Assembly (NCBI RefSeq): GCF_004785645.1
Contig: NZ_SRPE01000006.1
Coordinates: forward strand, 239,463-303,462
Direction of reading: 5' to 3'
DNA from: Empedobacter tilapiae
GTDB lineage: Bacteria; Bacteroidota; Bacteroidia; Flavobacteriales; Weeksellaceae
DNA length: 64,000 nt
Shown here piece by piece: positions 1 through 8,104 of this stretch. The first letter of the stretch is position 1, and the number at the start of each line of letters is the position of its first letter. Below the pieces are notes generated by a model. That model was not told where the DNA came from. It did not search any database and saw only the letters and a list, made by a program, of their open reading frames with translations. Position numbers and translations under genes: made by a program.

Positions 1-551
1 CCCAAATCCATTACTGCCTGATTAAAATCACCTGGACGTTTTTTATCTATGATTTCTAAACCCAAATCCCAGAAAATCTTCTTTGTTTTTGGCGAACTTA
101 TATCATCTGTAATATTAAAATATCGTGCAAAAACTCGAAACATATTTCCATCAACAGCAGGAACAGCTTCATTATATACGATAGATGCAATTGCGGCAGC
201 AGTATAATCTCCAACTCCTTTTAACTTTTTTAGATCTTTGAAATTATCAGGAAATTGCCCATTATATTCGTCAGTAATCATTTTTGCAGTGAAGTGTAAA
301 TTTCTGGCACGGGAATAATAACCCAATCCTTGCCAGAGTTTTAGGACTTTTTGTTCATCAGCATTTGCTAAATCGAAAATAGTCTCAAATTCTTGTATGA
401 AATTATTGTAAAATTTCATACCTTGGTCAACCCTTGTTTGTTGGAGAATAATTTCTGACAACCAAATGCAAAATGGGTCTTTTGTATATCGCCAAGGCAA
501 ATCTCGTTTATTTTCGTCAAAATATGACAAAATCAGATAGTTGAAGTTCAT
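1..551 (-). CDS. mutY: A/G-specific adenine glycosylase (5' part; runs off left edge)
   Basis: Base-excision repair glycosylase that removes adenine mispaired with 8-oxoguanine. The first 183 residues are in the window; the Fe-S and C-terminal 8-oxoG recognition domains lie outside. The start region reads MNFNYLILSYF then a conserved DLPWR segment. WLSEIILQQTRV (residues 30-41) carries the family's catalytic Glu (E33). The helix-hairpin-helix LKGVGDYTAAAI is at 110-121, and VDGN follows at 133-136 with the catalytic Asp (D134). E33 and D134 are close in spacing to E37 and D138 of the E. coli enzyme. It is divergent from the HU gene, with which it shares a short intergenic region. Identification is firm; only completeness is limited. 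Confidence 0.95.
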   Translation of the reverse strand, partial: MNFNYLILSYFDENKRDLPWRYTKDPFCIWLSEIILQQTRVDQGMKFYNNFIQEFETIFDLANADEQKVLKLWQGLGYYSRARNLHFTAKMITDEYNGQFPDNFKDLKKLKGVGDYTAAAIASIVYNEAVPAVDGNMFRVFARYFNITDDISSPKTKKIFWDLGLEIIDKKRPGDFNQAVMDL

Positions 552-590
552 AAAAACTATTAAAATGTTTTTTTGTTGGGATACAATCGT

Positions 591-598
591 TATATTTG
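591..598 (+). promoter_or_regulatory. -7 promoter element of the HU gene
   Basis: TATATTTG matches the Bacteroidota -7 consensus TAnnTTTG and lies 37 nt before the HU start codon. TTTG occurs at 572-575, but the 15-nt spacing is shorter than the usual 19-21, so only the -7 element is well supported. Confidence 0.6.
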
Positions 599-634
599 CA
601 CCCGCTTTCAAATTTAAGAATAATAAGAGGAATT

Positions 635-931
635 ATGACAAAGGCAGAAATAGTAAATAACATTTCAGGTAAATTAGGACTTGAAAAGAGCGATACTCAA
701 AGAGTGGTAGAATCGTTTATGGAGGAGGTGATTAAATCATTAGTAGAAGGAGAAAATGTATACTTAAGAGGATTTGGTTCTTTTACTATTAAAACTAGAG
801 CTGAAAAAACAGGTAGAAATATTACAAAAGGTACTTCTATTATCATCCCAGCACACAACGTTCCTACATTTAAACCAGCTAAAACTTTCATCGAAGATGT
901 AAAGACTAGCGAAGCAAACGTAATCAAATAA
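635..931 (+). CDS. HU family DNA-binding protein
   Basis: 98-residue nucleoid-associated protein of the HU/IHF family, which bends and compacts DNA as a dimer. The body has the expected order: N-terminal helices (MTKAEIVNNIS...), the GFGSFTIKTR strand, then the DNA-binding beta-arm GRNITKGTSIIIPAHNVPTFKPAK with the conserved intercalating-proline region. A longer reading frame begins at 596, inside the promoter, so I take the ATG at 635; the sequence AGAGGA stands just upstream of it, an SD-like motif unusual in this phylum. A 30-codon basic gene follows 18 nt after the stop and is probably cotranscribed. HU versus IHF subtype cannot be settled by eye. Confidence 0.93.
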   Translation: MTKAEIVNNISGKLGLEKSDTQRVVESFMEEVIKSLVEGENVYLRGFGSFTIKTRAEKTGRNITKGTSIIIPAHNVPTFKPAKTFIEDVKTSEANVIK

Positions 932-949
932 CAATAAAATAATTGTATC

Positions 950-1042
950 ATGCCAAGCGGAAAAAAACGTAAAAGACATAAGGTAGCGACGCACAAACGC
1001 AAAAAACGTCGTCGTCTTAACAGACACAAAAAGAAAAAATAA
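950..1042 (+). CDS. 30-residue very basic protein (possible ribosome-associated)
   Basis: An ATG-to-TAA frame of 30 codons starting MPSGKKRKRH and ending NRHKKKK. By composition it is mostly Lys and Arg with a few His and no acidic residue. It lies 18 nt behind the HU stop and before a terminator at 1085-1122. I recall near-identical small proteins at this position (after HU, before ribonuclease G) in other Bacteroidota, usually annotated as hypothetical. The composition resembles small ribosomal proteins such as bL34, bL36 or bTHX, so binding to rRNA is plausible, but that is inference. The frame is clean and starts without an SD motif, as is normal here. Confidence 0.75.
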   Translation: MPSGKKRKRHKVATHKRKKRRRLNRHKKKK

Positions 1043-1084
1043 TTAGTAGCAACGCTATTAATATATTTAGTCTTTTTACAAGAT

Positions 1085-1122
1085 AGCACTTTTCAATGGA
1101 AATTTTGGAAAGTGCTTTTATC
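1085..1122 (+). terminator. Rho-independent terminator after HU and the small basic gene
   Basis: AGCACTTTTC (1085-1094) pairs with GGAAAGTGCT (1107-1116), followed by a T-rich tract. It separates the HU unit from ribonuclease G, whose start codon is 24 nt further on. Confidence 0.7.
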
Positions 1123-1145
1123 ATTTTTAAAAACATAATTTTTTG

Positions 1146-2717
1146 ATGAGTAAAGAATTAGTGATTTCAGCCTTAGCTGATCAAGTACGCATCGCAGTTT
1201 TAGATGAAGGTCGCTTGATGGAATTTCATCAAGACACTGCAAATGATGGCTTTGCAGTTGGCGACATTTACTTGGGTAAAATCAAAAAATTAGCTCCCAG
1301 TTTAAATGCAACCTTTGTTGATATTGGTTATTCGAAAGATGCATTTTTACATTATCATGACTTAGGTCCACAAATACGTTCGTCAAATGCGTACAACAAA
1401 ATTGTAGCAAACGGCACGTACAAAACCGAAAAATTGAAAAACTTCCGTATGGAAGAACCGATTGACAAAGATGGACAAATTACAGAAATCTTTGCTCCTG
1501 GTGATTCCGTTTTGGTTCAAATTACAAAAGAACCAATCCATACGAAAGGACCAAGAATTACTTCTGAAATTTCAATTGCTGGTCGATATTTAGTTTTAGT
1601 TCCATTTTCGGAACGTGTTTCGATTTCGCAAAAAATCAAACAAAAACCAGAACGCGATCGTTTAATCAAAATTTTAGAAGGTTTAACACCAGAAGGCTTC
1701 GGAGTAATCATCAGAACAGTTGCTGAAGAGAAGAATGCAGAAGAATTACAGGCAGATTTGACTTATTTATTGAATAAATGGACTCAAATCTTTAAAAATC
1801 TTCAAAAAAAGAAAGCGCCAGCTAAAATTCTTAGCGAAATGGACAGAGCTTCTTCTATATTGAGAGATAATTTTAATGATGATTTTGTTAAAATTTCTGT
1901 TGATGATGACGAATTAGCGGACGAAATGCGCGAATATTTGGAAGTTATTGCGCCAGATAAAATTAATTTGGTAAAAGAATACGACGATCCATTTGTTCCA
2001 ATTTTTGAGAAGTTTAATGTCGAAAGACAAATTAAACAAGCTTTTGGTAAAACGGTAACTATTCCACAATCTAAAGGTGCATATCTTGTGATTGAACATA
2101 CAGAAGCGTTACACGTAATTGATGTGAATTCCGGAAATATTTCTCGTAATTCTAAAAATCAGGAAGATTCAGCTTTTGCCGTAAACAAAATTGCTGCTTC
2201 TGAAATTGCACGTCAGTTGCGATTACGTGATATGGGAGGAATTGTTGTGGTCGATTTTATTGACATGACAGATGTAGAACATAAAAAAGAATTGTTCGAG
2301 CATCTGAGAGCTGAAATGGCGAAAGATAAAGCAAAACATAAGATTTTGCCACCAAGTAAATTTGGATTGATTCAGATTACAAGACAACGTGTTCGCCCAG
2401 AAGTGAATTTCGTTACAACTGAAGAAAATCCTAACCAAGAATCGAATGAAGTTGAAGCACCTATCGTTACAATTGATAAAATTGAACAAGTGCTCTTGAA
2501 TATCCTTGATAGAAAAGATAAGGATTTACGAAAAATGTCGTTGCACGTACATCCTTTCGTAGCTGCTTATTTACAACATGGATTGCCAAGCATTCAGATG
2601 AAATGGTTTTTTAAGCATAAAAAGTGGATTAAGATTGTACCGAGAGATGCGTACAAATACTTACAATTTAATTTCTTGGATAAAGATCATAATACACTTT
2701 ACAACGAATCAAATTAA
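1146..2717 (+). CDS. rng: Ribonuclease E/G family endoribonuclease
   Basis: 523-residue endoribonuclease of the RNase G type, acting on rRNA precursors and mRNA. An S1-like RNA-binding region occupies about residues 35-130 (FAVGDIYLGKIKKLAPSLNA...). The DNase I-like catalytic core has VIDVNSGN with D326 and N328, and VVVDFIDM with D370, the positions equivalent to D303, N305 and D346 of RNase E. The downstream stretch KFGLIQITRQRVRP is typical of the family. The long C-terminal scaffold of RNase E is absent, so RNase G fits. A TTG at 1143 precedes the ATG at 1146; I use the ATG. A strong terminator directly follows the gene. Confidence 0.95.
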   Translation: MSKELVISALADQVRIAVLDEGRLMEFHQDTANDGFAVGDIYLGKIKKLAPSLNATFVDIGYSKDAFLHYHDLGPQIRSSNAYNKIVANGTYKTEKLKNFRMEEPIDKDGQITEIFAPGDSVLVQITKEPIHTKGPRITSEISIAGRYLVLVPFSERVSISQKIKQKPERDRLIKILEGLTPEGFGVIIRTVAEEKNAEELQADLTYLLNKWTQIFKNLQKKKAPAKILSEMDRASSILRDNFNDDFVKISVDDDELADEMREYLEVIAPDKINLVKEYDDPFVPIFEKFNVERQIKQAFGKTVTIPQSKGAYLVIEHTEALHVIDVNSGNISRNSKNQEDSAFAVNKIAASEIARQLRLRDMGGIVVVDFIDMTDVEHKKELFEHLRAEMAKDKAKHKILPPSKFGLIQITRQRVRPEVNFVTTEENPNQESNEVEAPIVTIDKIEQVLLNILDRKDKDLRKMSLHVHPFVAAYLQHGLPSIQMKWFFKHKKWIKIVPRDAYKYLQFNFLDKDHNTLYNESN

Positions 2718-2720
2718 AAA

Positions 2721-2745
2721 GACCTCGCAATTGCGAGGTTTTTTG
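2721..2745 (+). terminator. Terminator after rng
   Basis: CCTCGCAA/TTGCGAGG perfect stem (2723-2738) with a T6 tail, four bases after the stop codon region. Confidence 0.85.
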
Positions 2746-2773
2746 TTTTATATTCGTTACTCAACAAAATACT

Positions 2774-3448
2774 ATGAAAAAAATCTTTCGAATATTACTG
2801 AAATCTTTAGGCGTTTTAGTTTTACTAATTGTGGTGTATCTGCTTGCAGTGGTTTTATTGCCATTAATTCCAGTAAACAAAGAAAAACAAAAACCCAACG
2901 ATCAAATCACAGCGTATATTTTGACAAATGGTGTACATACGGATATTGTCGTTTCTGTAAAATCTGAAGCAATTGATTGGTCTACTTTTATCCCTTTTTC
3001 GGATACTAAATCAAAAAAAGAATACAAATATATTGCCTTTGGTTGGGGTGATAAAGGTTTCTATTTGGATACACCTGAATGGAAAGATCTTAAATTTTCA
3101 ACCGCTTTCAATGCTGCATTTTGGTTGGGGGACTCCGCAATGCATACCACTTTTTATGATAAAATGACTTTGGGAGAAGATTGTAAAAAAATAAATATGA
3201 GTATGGAAGAATATCAGAAGCTAATCACTTATATCAAACAATCTTTTGATTTAAATCAAAATAACAAAGCCGAATTAATAAAAACGGATGCTGTTTATGG
3301 AGATAGTGATTCGTTTTACGAAGCAAAAGAAAGTTATAGTCTATTTTTTACTTGCAATACTTGGACAGCAAACGCTTTGAAAGCGGCAAATAAAGAAGCT
3401 CCTTTATGGACAGCTACACAACAAGGAATTTTTTATCATTATGAATAA
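2774..3448 (+). CDS. DUF2459 / TIGR02117 family membrane-anchored protein
   Basis: 224 residues with one N-terminal membrane segment (about residues 7-33), the rest predicted periplasmic. The conserved points I recognise from the DUF2459/TIGR02117 family are NGVHTDI (residues 52-58, with H55), the FGWGDKGFY segment near 89-97, and TCNTWTANAL with C194 near the C-terminus. The pairing of a conserved His with a conserved Cys-Asn suggests a papain-like or NlpC-like hydrolase fold, but no activity is known to me. It stands alone between the rng terminator and tRNA-Asn. No other domain is visible. Family call fairly secure; function unknown. Confidence 0.8.
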   Translation: MKKIFRILLKSLGVLVLLIVVYLLAVVLLPLIPVNKEKQKPNDQITAYILTNGVHTDIVVSVKSEAIDWSTFIPFSDTKSKKEYKYIAFGWGDKGFYLDTPEWKDLKFSTAFNAAFWLGDSAMHTTFYDKMTLGEDCKKINMSMEEYQKLITYIKQSFDLNQNNKAELIKTDAVYGDSDSFYEAKESYSLFFTCNTWTANALKAANKEAPLWTATQQGIFYHYE

Positions 3449-3532
3449 ATTTTTTTTTGAATTATTTCTAATTCATTTTCAAAGAGTTGCCTATTAATGC
3501 GACTTGTAGAAAGAAAAAAAACACTTTTAAGA

Positions 3533-3563
3533 TTTGGAAGTAATAAAATTTGCTCTATATTTG
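3533..3563 (+). promoter_or_regulatory. Promoter of tRNA-Asn
   Basis: TTTG (3533-3536), 19-nt spacer, TATATTTG (3556-3563): a full match to the Bacteroidota promoter pattern. The tRNA begins 23 nt after the -7 element. Confidence 0.8.
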
Positions 3564-3586
3564 CAACACAATATCGCTAACGATAC

Positions 3587-3660
3587 TCCTCCTTAGCTCA
3601 GTTGGTTAGAGCATCTGACTGTTAATCAGAGGGTCCTTGGTTCGAGCCCAAGAGGAGGAG
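3587..3660 (+). tRNA. tRNA-Asn (GTT)
   Basis: 74-nt cloverleaf. The acceptor arms TCCTCCT and AGGAGGA pair fully and the discriminator base is G. The D-arm reads GCTCAGTTGGTTAGAGC. The anticodon stem-loop CTGACTGTTAATCAG gives anticodon GTT, and the T-arm contains GGTTCGAGCC. CCA is not encoded. Confidence 0.97.
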
Positions 3661-3664
3661 CAAA

Positions 3665-3693
3665 AAAAGACAATCATTTTGATTGTCTTTTTT
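3665..3693. terminator. Convergent terminator (tRNA-Asn / meaB)
   Basis: AAAAGACAATCA pairs with TGATTGTCTTTT around a short loop, with A- and T-runs on both sides, so it can work in both directions between tRNA-Asn and the end of meaB. Confidence 0.75.
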
Positions 3694-4663
3694 ATTTTAT
3701 ACTGATTTTTATAGAATGATTGTTCAACCAATCTTTTGCCATATCAAAGGCTGATATATTCTTATTTAAATTAATAGGTTGATCCTTCAATGCTTTTAGA
3801 TATTGTTGATTAATTAAATCAATTGTATAACGCTCAGCTTGTTTTAATTGTTGTTTTTCTCTGTTTGTTGAATAATAATTATTCTCATTAATAAAACTAA
3901 AATAATCATTCACTAATTCCCAAAGTTCAGGAATTCCTTTTCCAATTAATCCAGAACCTATGATGGATTTTCTTTTCCATTGTGATGATTTTGTAGGTAA
4001 AAATTGCAAAGAACGAACGATATCTAGTTTTGCATCTTTCACTAATTTTTCTTGAAACGAATCTGATTTATTAACGAAAATTAAATCTGCCATTTCCATA
4101 ATTCCACGTTTTATACCTTGTAAATCATCTCCAGATCCAGGAAGTTGTAGAAATAGAAAAAGATCTGAAATTTCGTTCACAAGAGTTTCTGATTGCCCCA
4201 CACCAACAGTTTCTATTAAGATGTTTTCAAACCCAGCTGCTTCACAAAGTAAAATTGCTTCGTAGGTACGTGATGTAATTCCTCCTAAAGATCCATTTGA
4301 AGCGCTTGGGCGAATGTAAGCACCTTCCTCTCTAGATAAGTCTTCCATTCGTGTTTTGTCACCTAAAATACTTCCTTTTGACAAAGAGCTACTCGGATCT
4401 ATAGCAAGAATGGCAACCTTTTCACCTTGTTGAATGATATATTTACCTAAAGACTCGATAAATGTGCTTTTTCCAACTCCAGGAATCCCAGTGATTGCAA
4501 TTCTTTTAGATGTATTAGAAGTTGGTAATAAGCTAATTATTTGATGAGCTAAATTTAAGTCATCTAATCGATTACTTTCCGCAAGTGTTATTGCTCTTGA
4601 TAAAGCAAAACGATCTCCATCTTTTATTTTTTGAGCAAGTATTTCTGGTTCTATTTTTCGCAT
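3692..4663 (-). CDS. meaB: Methylmalonyl-CoA mutase-associated GTPase MeaB
   Basis: 323-residue G3E-family P-loop GTPase that chaperones adenosylcobalamin loading and protects methylmalonyl-CoA mutase. The Walker A motif GIPGVGKST is at residues 59-67. DPSSSLSKGSILGDKTRM and RPSASNGSLGG are the characteristic MeaB/ArgK motifs; ETVGVGQSE forms the switch II region and VNKSD the G4 base-specificity motif. Length is normal for the family. No mutase genes are adjacent, so the partner must be encoded elsewhere. The short C-terminal dimerisation arm seems present. Older databases call this family ArgK kinase, which is a misnomer. Confidence 0.95.
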   Translation of the reverse strand: MRKIEPEILAQKIKDGDRFALSRAITLAESNRLDDLNLAHQIISLLPTSNTSKRIAITGIPGVGKSTFIESLGKYIIQQGEKVAILAIDPSSSLSKGSILGDKTRMEDLSREEGAYIRPSASNGSLGGITSRTYEAILLCEAAGFENILIETVGVGQSETLVNEISDLFLFLQLPGSGDDLQGIKRGIMEMADLIFVNKSDSFQEKLVKDAKLDIVRSLQFLPTKSSQWKRKSIIGSGLIGKGIPELWELVNDYFSFINENNYYSTNREKQQLKQAERYTIDLINQQYLKALKDQPINLNKNISAFDMAKDWLNNHSIKISIK

Positions 4664-4795
4664 AAGATTAAATCTTATTTTAAAGATAGAATCTTAATTA
4701 AGAATAAAAAAATATGAAAATTTAAATATTGAAATTTTTATATAGGGAGTTACATTTCTAGTAATAAATACTTAATAATATTAAATTTATTTTCA

Positions 4796-4827
4796 TAAAA
4801 AAGGGAATCTTAAAGTAGATTCCCGTC
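4796..4827 (-). terminator. Terminator of the lysC-olsF unit
   Basis: On the minus strand GGGAATCT and AGATTCCC form a stem followed by T6; the stem overlaps the last codons of the acyltransferase gene. Confidence 0.75.
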
Positions 4828-6675
4828 AAATTTTCCTGATTGTATTTTACGATCTAATTCTGCTTGAATATCTTCTAGAACAGGACGAACTGTAGATTCG
4901 GGGATATCAGAAACCCTAATATACATCAAACCATCAATAGCATCATTAAATTTTGGATCAACATTAAAAGCAATTACTTTTGCGTTTTGTTTAATATATT
5001 TCTTGATTAAAACAGGTAATCTCAACATGTTCGGTTCAAGTTCATCTATTAGTTTGTCAAATTTATTTAAATCTGCTTCAGATTCGTCGAAAATAAATTC
5101 TTTATCCTCTTCTTTTAGTTTAACCTTAAATTCATTTTTAGCTCTAACATATTGTGCTACAGTAGAGTCGTAATAATGGGATTTCATGAATTCAATCATT
5201 AACGATTTTGAAAAATCAGAAAATTGATTACTGATACTTACACCACCAATAATAAATTTTTGATGTGGATTCCTCAATGTTACATGAACGATTCCTCTCC
5301 ATAATAAGAACAAGGGCATTGGCTTTTGCTGGTATTCAGCTGAAACAAAAGCACGTCCCATTTCAATACACTTCTTGAAAAAAGGATGAATTTCTGGATC
5401 AAAATTAAATAATTCGTGTACGTAAAACCCATTAATTCCGTATTTTTCGTATACTTCCGAACCAATTGCCATGCGATAAGCTCCGACAATTTTGTTGGTG
5501 TCTTTATCCCATAAAAATAAATGATGATAATGATTATCAAATCGATCAAGATCAATTTCGTCATTTGTACCTTCACCAATCGCTCGGAAAGTAATTTCGC
5601 GTAATCGACCAATTTCTCTTAAGATATTTGGAATCTGTTTAGCTGTTGAAAAGAAACATTCATAGTTGTTGTTTGTAAACAGTAATGCTTGCTCATCTTT
5701 TCGTAATTCTTCAATATCGTGTGATAATAATTCTAAAGGTGTTTCAGGAATAATCTCTTTTATCTTTTTGTTTGAAGAAGATAAACTAGGTAGATTAGGG
5801 ATTTTTAACTCAATATTTGTCGGATTTTTCAGAACTTGAGTTAAACTTCTTTTCTGTTTGTAATAAGAAGAAAGCATGTAGGTTTTCTTTCTTAAAAAAG
5901 CTGAATAATCTTCTATAGAATCATGTTCATCTTGTTGTTTTTGTAAAATAGGTTTTCCAATTCGAATTTGAATTGGGCGTGTTCTCTTCTTCATCATTTC
6001 AGCAGGTAACATTGCTGTTTGAAAGTCTGGATGAAACTTCGCAATACGATAAAAAATATTACTATTTCTTGCTCTAAAAAACATTGGAACAACGGGAACT
6101 TTAGACTTCTTCATCAACTTCATTGCTGACTCTTGCCATTCTCTGTCGATAATTCTACTTTCATCATCACGAAAAGATACTTCTCCTGCAGGAAAAATTC
6201 CTAAACAACCACCAGCTCTCAAAAGTTTTAGAGCATCACGCATTCCTGAAAGGCTACTGTAAGCGTCTTTTCTTGTTTCGAAAGGATTAACAGGAATAAT
6301 CATAGGTTCTAAAGGTTTAATTTTTTGCAATAAAAAATTACCCATTACTTTAAAGTCAGGGCGGATTTTTGACATAAAATGCATCAAAATAATTCCGTCC
6401 AATGCTCCAAGCGGATGATTAGAAATAATAATAAAAGGACCTTCTTTGGGAATACGTTTTAAATCTTCTTCGTGAATTTCGTAATCCACTCCCAAATCAT
6501 CAATCAAATAATCCAAAAAAGGTTCACATTGCATATGTTTTCCTCTGTTATATAAATCATTTAGTTGATCTATACTGAAAACCTTTTTCAATGCCCAAGC
6601 TACAGGCTTTCCTAAAAAACCTATTTTAGAAAGTCCTGAAGCTGAATAAATATCTTGTGTTGTAATTAAACTCAT
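4810..6675 (-). CDS. Bifunctional acyltransferase, OlsF-like (PlsC + GNAT-type domains)
   Basis: 621-residue two-domain acyltransferase. The N-terminal third is a PlsC/OlsA-type O-acyltransferase with NHPLGALDG (H87, D93) and a later FPAGEVS block. The C-terminal half (about 330-620) resembles OlsB, the N-acyltransferase that links a 3-hydroxy fatty acid to an amino acid. Fusions of this kind are described as OlsF in Serratia and Flavobacterium johnsoniae, making ornithine lipids in one protein; related enzymes make glycine lipids in Bacteroides. The acceptor amino acid cannot be read from sequence. It begins directly after the lysC stop, so the two are almost certainly cotranscribed. It acts at the inner membrane. 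Confidence 0.85.
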   Translation of the reverse strand: MSLITTQDIYSASGLSKIGFLGKPVAWALKKVFSIDQLNDLYNRGKHMQCEPFLDYLIDDLGVDYEIHEEDLKRIPKEGPFIIISNHPLGALDGIILMHFMSKIRPDFKVMGNFLLQKIKPLEPMIIPVNPFETRKDAYSSLSGMRDALKLLRAGGCLGIFPAGEVSFRDDESRIIDREWQESAMKLMKKSKVPVVPMFFRARNSNIFYRIAKFHPDFQTAMLPAEMMKKRTRPIQIRIGKPILQKQQDEHDSIEDYSAFLRKKTYMLSSYYKQKRSLTQVLKNPTNIELKIPNLPSLSSSNKKIKEIIPETPLELLSHDIEELRKDEQALLFTNNNYECFFSTAKQIPNILREIGRLREITFRAIGEGTNDEIDLDRFDNHYHHLFLWDKDTNKIVGAYRMAIGSEVYEKYGINGFYVHELFNFDPEIHPFFKKCIEMGRAFVSAEYQQKPMPLFLLWRGIVHVTLRNPHQKFIIGGVSISNQFSDFSKSLMIEFMKSHYYDSTVAQYVRAKNEFKVKLKEEDKEFIFDESEADLNKFDKLIDELEPNMLRLPVLIKKYIKQNAKVIAFNVDPKFNDAIDGLMYIRVSDIPESTVRPVLEDIQAELDRKIQSGKFDGNLL

Positions 6676-7917
6676 TTAAGCTTTAGCAACTATTTGTAAT
6701 GTTTCACGTACTGTCTGACGCAATAATTCATTTTCTTTTGTCACAACTTTATCAGAATTTGCATCGAAATGGCGAATAGTATACAATAAAACATTGTTTT
6801 CTTCTTGTACTTTAAACTCTTCGTTCATATCAATAATAAATTTATCAAGGTTATCATATTTGTCCTCTAGACATAAAGATAAGGAAATTGCTGAATTTTG
6901 CATCAAATTTACTTTGATTTGATAATCATATAGTTTATTGAAAACTCCACTCAATTTATCTTCTGTAATAAAAGAGAAATCTTTACTTGATAATCTAATT
7001 AAATGTTGCTCTCTTTTTAGGATAAAACAAGGTACTTTTGGATCCAATGGTTGACCTTTTGCTACTTCGGTTCCTGCTTCTTTTGGATTTAAAAATGATT
7101 TTACAAAGAAAGGAATTTCTTTTTGTTGAAGCGGTTGTAACGTTTTCGGGTGAATAACAGATGCACCATAATAAGCCAACTCTATTGCTTCTTCATAAGA
7201 AATATGATTTAACAATTCTGCATTGTCAAAATAACGTGGATCAGCATTTAAAACTCCTGGTACATCTTTCCAAATCGTCATGCTATCAGCATTTAAACAA
7301 TAAGCAAAAATTGCCGCAGAATAATCTGAACCTTCACGTCCTAAAGTTGTCGTGAAAAAGTTGTTGTCAGAACCTAAAAAACCTTGAGTAATAAATAAAC
7401 CTGATTGAGGTAATTTAGATATACTTTCTTCTGTTGATACCCAATTTACTTTTCCTTCGCGATATGTATTATCTGTTTTGATATAATCGCGAACATCTAA
7501 CCATTCATTATTAATTTGTATCGAATTAAGATACATACTGATAATCTTTGTAGAAATCAATTCTCCACAACAAACCACTTGATCGTATACATAACTATAA
7601 TTTGGTGATTTATTTCTTCTTAAAAATGAAACAATATCATCAAAAAATTGAGAGATTTCATTTGAAACTTCAGTGGGATCATCAAATAATTCTGTCGCTA
7701 AAGAAATGTGCTGCTCTTTAACTTCATTAATTGTTTTCTCGAAATTATCATTTTCAAAATAGCGTTTGACTACTTCTTCCAATGCATTAGTTGTCTTGCC
7801 CATAGCAGAAACAATGATACATGTATTTTCGTAACCAACAGATTGCAATAAATTTGCAACATTTCTAACGCCGGCTGCATCTTTCACAGAAGCACCACCG
7901 AATTTGAAAACTTTCAT
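6676..7917 (-). CDS. lysC: Aspartate kinase
   Basis: 413 residues; phosphorylates aspartate at the entry of the lysine/threonine/methionine/diaminopimelate pathway. KFGGASV at residues 4-10 is the signature nucleotide-binding motif, TTLGREGSDYSA the conserved catalytic-domain block, and DPRYFDNAELLNHISYEEAIELAYYGASVIHPKT the typical central region. The C-terminal part from about 300 carries ACT-like regulatory domains, so allosteric feedback is likely, although the effector is not evident. It is monofunctional; no homoserine dehydrogenase domain is fused. The stop codon abuts the ATG of the acyltransferase gene. A TATATTTG -7 element lies on the minus strand at 7950-7957. Confidence 0.95.
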   Translation of the reverse strand: MKVFKFGGASVKDAAGVRNVANLLQSVGYENTCIIVSAMGKTTNALEEVVKRYFENDNFEKTINEVKEQHISLATELFDDPTEVSNEISQFFDDIVSFLRRNKSPNYSYVYDQVVCCGELISTKIISMYLNSIQINNEWLDVRDYIKTDNTYREGKVNWVSTEESISKLPQSGLFITQGFLGSDNNFFTTTLGREGSDYSAAIFAYCLNADSMTIWKDVPGVLNADPRYFDNAELLNHISYEEAIELAYYGASVIHPKTLQPLQQKEIPFFVKSFLNPKEAGTEVAKGQPLDPKVPCFILKREQHLIRLSSKDFSFITEDKLSGVFNKLYDYQIKVNLMQNSAISLSLCLEDKYDNLDKFIIDMNEEFKVQEENNVLLYTIRHFDANSDKVVTKENELLRQTVRETLQIVAKA

Positions 7918-8040
7918 TTCTATAAAAAAATTTGTAAATATTTAACTTGCAAATATAACCAAACTACAACTTAAATCTTGACCGAATTTAATTAAAATGA
8001 AAATAAATTTGAATGATGATTTTCATGTATTTAGAACAAA

Positions 8041-8054
8041 TTCAAACGTTTGAA
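8041..8054. promoter_or_regulatory. Perfect 14-bp palindrome upstream of fbp
   Basis: TTCAAACGTTTGAA is self-complementary and lies 51 nt before the fbp start codon, upstream of a near-consensus -7 element GATATTTG (8080-8087). The position suits an operator, but no regulator is implied by the sequence. Confidence 0.45.
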
Positions 8055-8104
8055 ATTAGCTATTTCTAAGTTTTATTCCGATATTTGAAGCGCAAAACAT
8101 AATT

